Below are positions 15,045-21,062 of a stretch of 23,740 bases of DNA, in pieces (position 1 is the first letter of the stretch; each line of letters begins with the position of its first letter). Source of the stretch: Allobrachymonas sp. (GTDB lineage: Bacteria > Pseudomonadota > Gammaproteobacteria > Burkholderiales > Burkholderiaceae_C); contig JAUNUE010000003.1 in the NCBI GenBank assembly GCA_030538335.1, forward strand, positions 2,208-25,947. The letters are read 5' to 3'. A program made the position numbers and the translations under genes. The notes below the pieces were generated by a model. The model had not been told where the DNA came from, searched no databases, and saw only the letters and a list, made by a program, of their open reading frames with translations.

Positions 15045-15337
15045 TGCAAGCCGTATTCAACATACTCGGCCTGGCCCTCATGGTGCTGGGCAGCGGCCTG
15101 CTGCTGGTAGCGGCATGGGGCGTCAACACCCTGCCCGACGCCCTCTCACGCCAGCACGCCGCCACGCTGGCAGGTACCTTGGGCGTGTTCAGCATCTGCA
15201 TCGGCGCCGCCCTGCTGCAAGCCGACTGGAGCTGGACGTGGAAGCTCGGCCTCATCATTACCTTTTTGCTGCTGACCATGCCCGTGGCCTCGCACATGCT
15301 GGCACGCGCTGCGGTGGCGCAGATGGATGACGAGTAG
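15041..15337 (+). CDS. mrpG: Na+(K+)/H+ antiporter subunit G (MrpG)
   Basis: A 98-aa subunit with three helices; AAWGVNTLPDALSRQHAATLAGTLGV matches the MrpG pattern (G-x2-R/N-LPD-x2-x-R-x-HAAT). GGAG (15030-15033) precedes the ATG by seven bases; a second ATG follows immediately. Last gene of the operon. Its TAG stop lies inside the flanking palindromic repeat (the TAG of GTAGGGTGGG), so the repeat begins at the gene's end and probably forms the 3' hairpin of the operon mRNA. Confidence 0.93.
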   Translation: MMQAVFNILGLALMVLGSGLLLVAAWGVNTLPDALSRQHAATLAGTLGVFSICIGAALLQADWSWTWKLGLIITFLLLTMPVASHMLARAAVAQMDDE

Positions 15338-15427
15338 GGTGGGTGCTTGCACCCACCCGCACTTTCCGATTTACTTTTTGTGCGTGTTGTGAAGATGCCG
15401 CGTGGGTGCAAGCACCCACCCTACTCG
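15331..15427. repeat. REPIN-like element, copy A
   Basis: A 26-base perfect inverted repeat (15331-15356 with 15402-15427) whose arms are themselves hairpins: GGGTGGGTGC-TT-GCACCCACCC (15337-15358) and GTGGGTGC-AA-GCACCCAC (15402-15419). The core element, GTAGGG to CCCTAC, is 91 bp (15334-15424). It matches copy B at 17065-17155 in inverted orientation, including about 30 bases of the non-palindromic middle (GCGGCATCTTCAC...AAAAAGT on the minus strand). This doublet of inverted palindromes is how REPINs/BIMEs are built. The left edge overlaps the mrpG stop. Confidence 0.85.
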
Positions 15428-15580
15428 CTTTGACACGAAACAGCTTGCGAACAAGGTGATTCAGGTGCTGGAAAAGCAAAACACCAAGGCCATAAGCCAG
15501 ATGAGGGCGAAGGCGAGGCAGGGGATGGTTGAGCGTCAAACATCAAAACCAACCACCTTGCTTTGGGAGGCTCCAGCTTC

Positions 15581-15679
15581 ATGAATATCAGCACGGTGTC
15601 TGCTTCGGCAGCAACAGGTGGCGGATTACACCCGGCACAAAAAAGCGCATATTTTCTGTACTGGAACTCCCATGCGTGA
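15581..15679 (+). CDS. Possible small ORF coupled to the downstream gene
   Basis: A 32-codon reading frame, MNISTVSASAATGGGLHPAQ..., with a GGGAGG motif 11 bases before its ATG. Its TGA (15677-15679) overlaps the start of the next gene (ATG at 15672) by eight bases, an arrangement suited to translational coupling. No homologue is recognised and it may not be made as a protein. The rest of the gene-free stretch 15428-15671 holds nothing I recognise; an overlapping frame at 15402-15584 starts inside the repeat and is rejected. Confidence 0.25.
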   Translation: MNISTVSASAATGGGLHPAQKSAYFLYWNSHA

Positions 15680-16637
15680 CCACTACCTTGCACGCGATCT
15701 GTTTGGCCTGCTGGGCAAAGGCATTGACCTGGCGGTAGTGCTGATGGCGGTGGGCTGGCTGCTTGCAGCCTGGTTTGCCTGGCGCAAACCCAAACAAACG
15801 GGCCACAAACTGCTTTGGCTGACCGTAGTAGCTGGTGGCGCCCTGATGAACGTAGCCCTGGTGCAATACGCCGTCAACAGCGCCCTGCAACCGTTGCGCG
15901 AGCAGAAAACCGCGTACCAGCTCCGCTACGACGCAGCCAAAGCCGTATTTGATGAACGCTGCAAAACGGCAGGGGTGAAGATTTACAAAACGGTGGAGAA
16001 CGTGGAAGGCATCCAGTTGGAGGGGTTGCGGGAGGGAGGAAAGACACCGGGCATGGACAACCCTGATTGGGAGGGGGCGGGGATGCCGTATGAATATACG
16101 GGAAAGAGTTTCATTAAAAGTTTTCTTTTTAATGAATATCAGGGAACCGCAGGATTTAACGACGAATTACAGCCCTACGATCCTGCAAAGGGGTTACGTG
16201 GCTCTTTTGGCGGTGGTGGGCCACTTGTTGGCTATGGCTATCGTTATGTGGATGTCAAACAGGAGGATGGCAGCTTTATCCGTTATCACCGATCTTTTGA
16301 TGCCGATGGCAAACCCATGCAGGAGTTGGCTCAAGAACCCATACCTGCTGCAAATGCAGCCCGCTATATGGTGCGTTATATCAACGACCCCAATCCTGAA
16401 GACCGCAAACATTGGGTTGCAGGCGCTACGGTCGCTATTACCGATAGCCACACGGATGAGACACTGGCCGAACTCAGGGCTTTTGCATTTGAACAATTGT
16501 TTGGAAGTACAAACCAGCGCTTGCCTTGGCGTAATGTCAGGCAAATGTGCCCTTTGGAAGCCTACCACGGAGACAATAAGAGTATTCGTTTCTTTGTTGA
16601 TCAGATCATTAAACCCATTCAGGAGCCTAAAAAATGA
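15672..16637 (+). CDS. Membrane-anchored protein of unknown function
   Basis: A 321-aa protein with two N-terminal hydrophobic helices (about 17-37, VLMAVGWLLAAWFAW, and about 46-66, WLTVVAGGALMNVALVQYAV), followed by a soluble domain that should face the periplasm. The motif YDAAKAVFDERCKTAGVKIYKTVENVEGI (about 82-110) is one I recall from a family of uncharacterised betaproteobacterial proteins, often multi-copy beside secreted-effector-like genes; an immunity role is a guess. GGAA sits five bases before the ATG. From about 16090 the DNA becomes visibly AT-richer than the rest of the window. Its stop overlaps the next start (ATGA at 16634), so the two genes are a unit. An upstream in-frame start at 15618 lacks a ribosome-binding site. 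Confidence 0.75.
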   Translation: MRDHYLARDLFGLLGKGIDLAVVLMAVGWLLAAWFAWRKPKQTGHKLLWLTVVAGGALMNVALVQYAVNSALQPLREQKTAYQLRYDAAKAVFDERCKTAGVKIYKTVENVEGIQLEGLREGGKTPGMDNPDWEGAGMPYEYTGKSFIKSFLFNEYQGTAGFNDELQPYDPAKGLRGSFGGGGPLVGYGYRYVDVKQEDGSFIRYHRSFDADGKPMQELAQEPIPAANAARYMVRYINDPNPEDRKHWVAGATVAITDSHTDETLAELRAFAFEQLFGSTNQRLPWRNVRQMCPLEAYHGDNKSIRFFVDQIIKPIQEPKK

Positions 16638-16894
16638 GCACGACCCAAACACCTAGTATTCAAGAATATTTGAAATATGCCCATCTGCAGATGGCAGCAG
16701 AGGCATTATTCAAGCTTCAAAAACCTGAGACTCAACCGGGAGATAGAGCGTACGGTACAGCACTTGATGCAGAAATGCTGGAGTTTGGCAACAACCGTGC
16801 CAGCGTATTTGCCCCAAGCGATGCCGCACAGTTTGCAGAAGACTGGGAACTGGTAGAACACATCAGCAACACAAAAACTGGTTTTAACACGTAA
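16634..16894 (+). pseudogene. Truncated N-terminal fragment of a lipase/RTX-type effector-like protein
   Basis: An 86-aa frame, SIQEYLKYAHLQMAAEALF...FAEDWELVEHISNTKTGFNT, that stops abruptly. From memory, this N-terminus (IQ-YLKYA-LQMAAEALF, then a GN-x2-AS-F segment and W-VVEHISNT-TGF) opens much longer betaproteobacterial proteins with lipase-like and sometimes calcium-binding repeats; in those the chain continues past the point where this one ends. The TAA stop (16892-16894) lies within the first bases of a palindromic repeat (CGTAAGTCGG, 16890-16899), so truncation by the repeat is likely. Coupled by ATGA to the upstream membrane protein. If the homology is wrong, it is a genuine small hypothetical protein. 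AT-rich compared with the neighbourhood. Confidence 0.55.
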
Positions 16895-16992
16895 GTCGGG
16901 TGCGTAGGCTGGAACCGCCGAAGGCGATTCCGGCGTATGTTGCTGCTTGAGTCTCCACATACGTCGGAATCGCTTCGCGGTTCCGACTTACG
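16890..16992. repeat. Second type of REPIN-like palindromic element
   Basis: A 103-bp element with perfect 10-base terminal inverted repeats CGTAAGTCGG (16890-16899) and CCGACTTACG (16983-16992). Inside are two inverted palindromes of the type GGAACCGC-GAA-GCGATTCC: left at 16911-16930, which continues as CGGCGTATGT (16931-16940), and right at 16957-16984. The left copy has two extra bases. It differs from the GTAGGGTGGGTGC family. It supplies the stop codon of the preceding truncated gene. The stretch 16993-17064 that follows shows no gene. Confidence 0.8.
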
Positions 16993-17064
16993 ACTCTGCG
17001 AGCCCCGGAACCATCCATTGCGTAGCGGCATACGCACAACGCGCGCAAAAAGTTGCGTAGTTGC

Positions 17065-17155
17065 GTAGGGTGGGTGCTTGCACCCACGCGGCATCTTCAC
17101 CACGCACGCAAAAAGTGGGCTGAAAAGCCCCGGTGGGTGCAAGCACCCACCCTAC
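17065..17155. repeat. REPIN-like element, copy B
   Basis: A 91-bp element with perfect 23-base inverted ends (17065-17087 and 17133-17155), each arm a hairpin GTGGGTGC-TT/AA-GCACCCAC. It is the same family and the same length as copy A but in the opposite orientation, and it shares the GCGGCATCTTCAC...AAAAAGT core (17088-17115). The right part of the core has diverged. It ends 13 bases from the thiolase stop and may serve as that gene's 3' hairpin. Confidence 0.85.
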
Positions 17156-17168
17156 CTACTGCGTTTTA

Positions 17169-18353
17169 TCAAGCCCGCTCAAACACTGCGGCAATGCCCT
17201 GCCCGCCGCCAATGCACATGGTCACCAGCGCATACTTGCCTTGCATGCGCTGCAGCTCGTACAGCGCCTTGGTGGTGATGACGGCGCCGGTTGCGCCGAT
17301 CGGGTGGCCGAGTGAGATGCCCGAGCCGTTGGGGTTGACCTTGGCCGGGTCGGCACCCAGCCCTTTGGTGACGGCGCAGGCTTGGGCGGCAAAGGCTTCG
17401 TTGGCCTCGATCACGTCCATCTGGTCAATGGTCAGGCCGAGTTTTTTCAGCAACATTTGCGTGGCCGGTACCGGGCCGATGCCCATGGTTTTGGGTTCTA
17501 CGCCTGCGTGCGCGTAGCCTGCCAGGCGTGCCAGCGGTTGCAGGCCGCGGGCCTTGGCAGCGCCCGCTTCCATCAGCACTACGGCTGCCGCCGCGTCGTT
17601 GATGCCGCTGGCATTGGCCGCAGTGACGGTGCCATTTTCTTTCACAAACACCGGCTTCATTTTCTGGAAGTCTTCGAGCTTGGCGCCGGGGCGGAAGTGT
17701 TCGTCCTTGTCAAAAGTGACGTCGCCTTTTTTGCTTTTGAGCACAATGGGCACGATCTGGTCCTTGAAGCGCCCTTCGCTCCACGCCACTTCGGCGCGGC
17801 GGTGGCTTTCGAGTGCGAGTGCGTCCTGGTCTTCGCGTGTGATGTGGTGTTCAGCCGCCACATTCTCGGCCGTGACGCCCATATGGATGGTGTGGAAGGG
17901 GTCGTGCAGGGCGCCGACCATCATGTCAACCATCTTGGCGTCGCCCATGCGGGCGCCCCAGCGCATGTTCAGGCTGGCAAACGGCGCACGGCTCATGTTC
18001 TCGGCGCCACCGCCAATCGCCACGTCGTAATCGCCCAGCAAAATGCCCTGCGCGGCGCTGACGATGGCCTGCAGGCCCGAACCGCAGAGGCGGTTGACGT
18101 TCATGGCGGGCGTTTCCTTGGGGCAACCGCCGTTCATCGCTGCCACACGCGACAGGTACATATCGCGCGGCTCGGTGTTGACGACGTGGCCGAAGACGAC
18201 GTGGCCCACGTCCTTGCCTTCGGTTTTGGCGCGGGCCAAAGCCTCTTTGACCACGGTGGCTGCGAGGTCCACCGTGGGGGTGTCTTTCAGGCTGCCGCCA
18301 AAGGTGCCAATGGCGGTGCGCACGGCGCTGACGACGACGACTTCTCTGGACAT
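17169..18353 (-). CDS. Acetyl-CoA acetyltransferase (thiolase)
   Basis: A 394-aa biosynthetic-type thiolase that condenses two acetyl-CoA to acetoacetyl-CoA, or runs the reverse reaction. All catalytic residues are present: nucleophile C90 in NRLCGSGLQAI, H350 in GHPIGATGA and C380 in MCIGGGQG. The length equals PhaA/AtoB-type enzymes (about 392-394 aa). The start is the ATG at 18353 with GAGGAG six bases before it; a longer in-frame extension to 18410 is rejected. No phaC, phaB or acyl-CoA dehydrogenase is adjacent, so a role in polyhydroxybutyrate synthesis, ketone or fatty-acid use cannot be chosen from context. It is divergent from cobS and its 3' end faces repeat copy B. Confidence 0.95.
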   Translation of the reverse strand: MSREVVVVSAVRTAIGTFGGSLKDTPTVDLAATVVKEALARAKTEGKDVGHVVFGHVVNTEPRDMYLSRVAAMNGGCPKETPAMNVNRLCGSGLQAIVSAAQGILLGDYDVAIGGGAENMSRAPFASLNMRWGARMGDAKMVDMMVGALHDPFHTIHMGVTAENVAAEHHITREDQDALALESHRRAEVAWSEGRFKDQIVPIVLKSKKGDVTFDKDEHFRPGAKLEDFQKMKPVFVKENGTVTAANASGINDAAAAVVLMEAGAAKARGLQPLARLAGYAHAGVEPKTMGIGPVPATQMLLKKLGLTIDQMDVIEANEAFAAQACAVTKGLGADPAKVNPNGSGISLGHPIGATGAVITTKALYELQRMQGKYALVTMCIGGGQGIAAVFERA

Positions 18354-18453
18354 GGTGTTCTCCTCTTTCAGGTGGTTTTGCAACGGGTGGAATGGCGAAA
18401 AATGGTGCACTGCAATTCATCATAACGCAGCGGTTTGGCACCTTTCACTGTGC

Positions 18454-18475
18454 AAAACCCGTGGAAAACCCGCGG
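18454..18475. repeat. 11-bp tandem direct repeat upstream of cobS
   Basis: AAAACCCGTGG (18454-18464) is followed at once by AAAACCCGCGG (18465-18475), differing at one base. It lies in the 165-base divergent spacer between the thiolase and cobS, 44-65 bases before the cobS start, where a transcription factor could bind on one face of the helix. No cobalamin riboswitch features were seen. Confidence 0.4.
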
Positions 18476-18518
18476 AAGTGGGCCGTGGGACAATGGCAGT
18501 TGGTATTGATGGATTCTC

Positions 18519-19370
18519 ATGCAACATTCCTTGCGCTCGCTGCTGCTGGCCCTGCAGTTTTTTACCCGCATCCCGCTGCCCTCGCCCGTAGAAAAATGGG
18601 TGGGTTTTGCGCCCGAACGCATGCGCGAGGCGATGGGCTACATGCCGGCCATTGGCTGGCTGGTGGGCATGGTGGCCTCGCTGGTCTATGCCGGGGTGCT
18701 GGAACTGTGGGGCACGCCGTTGATGCTGCGCGCCTCGCCCACCCTGCTGGCGCTGCTGGCCGCCCTGTTGAGTACTGCGGCCACGATTTGGCTGACAGGT
18801 GGCATGCACGAAGATGGTCTGGCCGATGTGGCCGACGCGCTGGGCGGCTATGCCAGTTCCGAGCGGGCATTGCAGATCATGAAAGATTCGCGCGTGGGCA
18901 ACTACGCCGTGTTGACCCTGGGCATGGCGCTTGTCCTGAAGATGGGGCTGCTGGCCGCACTGGCCTTGCTGCAAACGCGCACGCTGTTCTGTGTGTTGGT
19001 CACCGCCCATGTGGTGTCGCGCTTTTTTCCGCTGCTGCTGGTGAATTGGCTGCCGCATGTGGCGCTTGAAGGCCAATCCAAAACGCGGCAGGTGGCCGGG
19101 GTGATTGGCGGCATCCGCCTGTGGTCGGCCGCGTTGTGGTGTTTGCCGCTGGCCGCTGTGTACTGGCTGCCGCGCGGCGGCGCCTTGCTGTTGCTGCTGG
19201 TCGGCAGTTGCACCGTGATTGCGGGGCTGGTGGCCATGCTCATGGGCTGGTGGTTTCACCGCCGCCTCAAGGGGTTTACCGGCGATTGCCTGGGTGCCAC
19301 GCAGCAGGCCTGCGAGCTGGCTTGCTACGCCACGGCGTTGACGGTGATGCTGCAGGTCATAGCTGTCTGA
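18519..19370 (+). CDS. cobS: Adenosylcobinamide-GDP ribazoletransferase (cobalamin synthase)
   Basis: A 283-aa inner-membrane enzyme that joins alpha-ribazole (phosphate) to adenosylcobinamide-GDP, the last assembly step of cobalamin. The family motif GGMHEDGLADVADALGG (94-110) is intact, and several hydrophobic spans follow. The N-terminus (SLLLALQFFTRIPLP) is also characteristic, which supports the ATG at 18519 even though its ribosome-binding site is weak. It precedes the phosphatase gene by three bases, forming the common cobS-cobC pair; the other nucleotide-loop genes (cobU, cobT) are not in the window. Confidence 0.95.
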   Translation: MQHSLRSLLLALQFFTRIPLPSPVEKWVGFAPERMREAMGYMPAIGWLVGMVASLVYAGVLELWGTPLMLRASPTLLALLAALLSTAATIWLTGGMHEDGLADVADALGGYASSERALQIMKDSRVGNYAVLTLGMALVLKMGLLAALALLQTRTLFCVLVTAHVVSRFFPLLLVNWLPHVALEGQSKTRQVAGVIGGIRLWSAALWCLPLAAVYWLPRGGALLLLLVGSCTVIAGLVAMLMGWWFHRRLKGFTGDCLGATQQACELACYATALTVMLQVIAV

Positions 19371-19373
19371 ACC

Positions 19374-20033
19374 TTGTCTGTGTCGGTTCCACCCTCTCAT
19401 CCCCGCTGGTATCTGCTGCGCCACGCGCAGCCCTTGGTGGAAGCAGGCGTGTGCTACGGCCAATGGGATATCGCTGCCGATCAAGCGGCCACAAACGATG
19501 CGGCGCACGCCTTTGCCCGGCATCTGTGCGAGGCGCAAGACCTCCGTTCATCATCGCCTTTGCTGCTGCAATGCTCGCCGCTGCAGCGCTGTCAGCAACT
19601 GGCGGATGCCTTACTGCCTCTGTTGCAACAACACGGCATCCAGGCAACTTTGCAAAACGATACGCGCCTGGCCGAACTCGATTTCGGCACTTGGGAAGGC
19701 CAGCCGTGGAGCCGCATCACACCGGAGCAATGGCAGGCATGGACCAGCGATTTTGCGCACTACCCGCCGGGCGGCGGTGAATCGACCATGCAACTGCTGC
19801 AGCGGGTGCGTGCTGCCGCTGACGAAGCCTTGCGCTGGCTGCAGCAAAACCCCAACGGCAAAGTGGTGTGGATCAGCCACGCTGGCGTGATGCGTGCACT
19901 GCACTGGCTGCAGCAGCACGGGGCAACTCCGCCCGCCACCGCCGGGGCTTGGCCGAAAGAGGGTGCGTGTGGTTATGGGCAGTGGCTGGAGGTGGGTGCT
20001 GATGTCCATCTTCTCCGCACAGGTGATGCGTAA
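19374..20033 (+). CDS. cobC: Histidine phosphatase, probable alpha-ribazole phosphatase
   Basis: A 219-aa member of the histidine-phosphatase (phosphoglycerate-mutase-like) superfamily. The phosphohistidine motif is LLRHAQP with R16 and H17; the partner motifs are CSPLQRCQQLA, LAELDFGTWEGQPW and the second histidine in WISHAGVMRAL. Position directly after cobS makes alpha-ribazole-5'-phosphate phosphatase the likely role, though this superfamily is hard to assign from sequence alone. The start is uncertain: the TTG at 19374 gives the longest form, a GTG at 19380 is possible, and neither has a clear ribosome-binding site, so coupling to cobS is likely. hemB starts nine bases after the stop. 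Confidence 0.85.
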   Translation: MSVSVPPSHPRWYLLRHAQPLVEAGVCYGQWDIAADQAATNDAAHAFARHLCEAQDLRSSSPLLLQCSPLQRCQQLADALLPLLQQHGIQATLQNDTRLAELDFGTWEGQPWSRITPEQWQAWTSDFAHYPPGGGESTMQLLQRVRAAADEALRWLQQNPNGKVVWISHAGVMRALHWLQQHGATPPATAGAWPKEGACGYGQWLEVGADVHLLRTGDA

Positions 20034-20042
20034 AATCCGGGC

Positions 20043-21062
20043 ATGACCACGCCCTACGCCCCCTACCCCACAGGCCGTCCGCGCCGCCTGCGCCGCGATG
20101 CCTTCACGCGCAACCTGGTGCGCGAGCACCGCCTGCACGCGCACGACTTCATCTACCCGGTGTTTGTGCTGGATGGCGAAAAACGCCGCGAAGACGTGGC
20201 CTCCATGCCCGGCGTGGCACGCTTGTCGCTCGATTTGTTGCTGCCCGTGGCCGAGCGCTGCCTGCAACTGGGCATTCCCTATCTGGCGCTGTTTCCGGTG
20301 GTGGACGACCCGCACAAAGACGCCACAGGCAGCGAAGCAGCCAACTCCGAAGGGCTGGTGCCCACGGTGGTGCAGGCGCTCAAAAAACGCTTTCCCGAAC
20401 TGGGCGTGATGACCGACGTGGCGCTTGATCCGTACACCAGCCACGGGCAGGACGGCATTCCGGATGAGAGCGGCTACCTGCTCAACGAAGCCACCATCGA
20501 ACAATTGCAAAAGCAGGCGCTGTGCCATGCGCAGGCAGGGGCCGATATGGTCGCACCCAGCGACATGATGGACGGGCGCATCGGCGCGATCCGCCGCACG
20601 CTCGATGCGGCAGGCTGTATCGACACGCGCATCATGGCCTACAGCGCCAAATACGCCAGCAGTTTTTACGGCCCCTTCCGTGACGCAGTAGGCAGCAGTA
20701 AAAGCCTGGGCAAAAGCAACAAGAAGACCTACCAGATGGACCCGGCCAACGGCAATGAGGCGCTGCGCGAGGTGGCGCTTGACATTGCCGAAGGTGCGGA
20801 CATGGTCATGGTCAAGCCCGGCCTGCCCTATCTTGACGTGCTCTGGCGCGTGAAACAGGCCTACCAGATGCCGACCTTTGCCTACCAGGTCAGCGGCGAA
20901 TACGCCATGCTCAAGGCCGCAGCCGCCAACGGCTGGATCGACCACGATGCGGTGATGATGGAGTCACTAATTGCTTTCAAGCGTGCCGGGGCAGATGGCA
21001 TATTGACCTACAGTGCGCTGGAAGCAGCGCAGTGGCTGCAAGACCATCAGTTTGTGGGTTGA
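20043..21062 (+). CDS. hemB: Delta-aminolevulinic acid dehydratase (porphobilinogen synthase)
   Basis: A 339-aa enzyme that condenses two 5-aminolevulinate molecules to porphobilinogen, for haem and other tetrapyrroles. The Schiff-base lysines are K203 (AYSAKYASSFYGPFRDA) and K258 (MVKPGLPYLD), two residues off the Pseudomonas numbering. The metal site reads TDVALDPYTSHGQDG, with aspartates in place of the zinc-binding cysteines, so this is the Mg2+-type enzyme. It follows cobC by nine bases and may be co-transcribed with cobS-cobC. Its last 16 bases overlap the convergent PHP-domain gene, leaving no space for a terminator. Confidence 0.97.
   Translation: MTTPYAPYPTGRPRRLRRDAFTRNLVREHRLHAHDFIYPVFVLDGEKRREDVASMPGVARLSLDLLLPVAERCLQLGIPYLALFPVVDDPHKDATGSEAANSEGLVPTVVQALKKRFPELGVMTDVALDPYTSHGQDGIPDESGYLLNEATIEQLQKQALCHAQAGADMVAPSDMMDGRIGAIRRTLDAAGCIDTRIMAYSAKYASSFYGPFRDAVGSSKSLGKSNKKTYQMDPANGNEALREVALDIAEGADMVMVKPGLPYLDVLWRVKQAYQMPTFAYQVSGEYAMLKAAAANGWIDHDAVMMESLIAFKRAGADGILTYSALEAAQWLQDHQFVG

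Noticed and set aside
15402..15584. 60-codon plus frame MGASTHPTRFDTK...
   Set aside because: It starts inside repeat copy A, and the same MGASTHPT start appears at copy B (17133), so the start is a by-product of the repeat.
15331..17155. CRISPR array from repeated hairpin sequences
   Set aside because: Only two arms per element in inverted orientation with no regularly spaced direct repeats and no cas genes; the structure is REPIN-like.
17053..17517. 154-codon plus frame near repeat copy B
   Set aside because: It begins in repeat sequence and runs antisense through the thiolase gene.
18354..18518. Cobalamin riboswitch upstream of cobS
   Set aside because: The spacer is only 165 bases and shared with the divergent thiolase, and no B12-box-like sequence is seen.
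19611..20945. 444-codon minus-strand frame opposite cobC and hemB
   Set aside because: No family features; both plus-strand genes have catalytic motifs.
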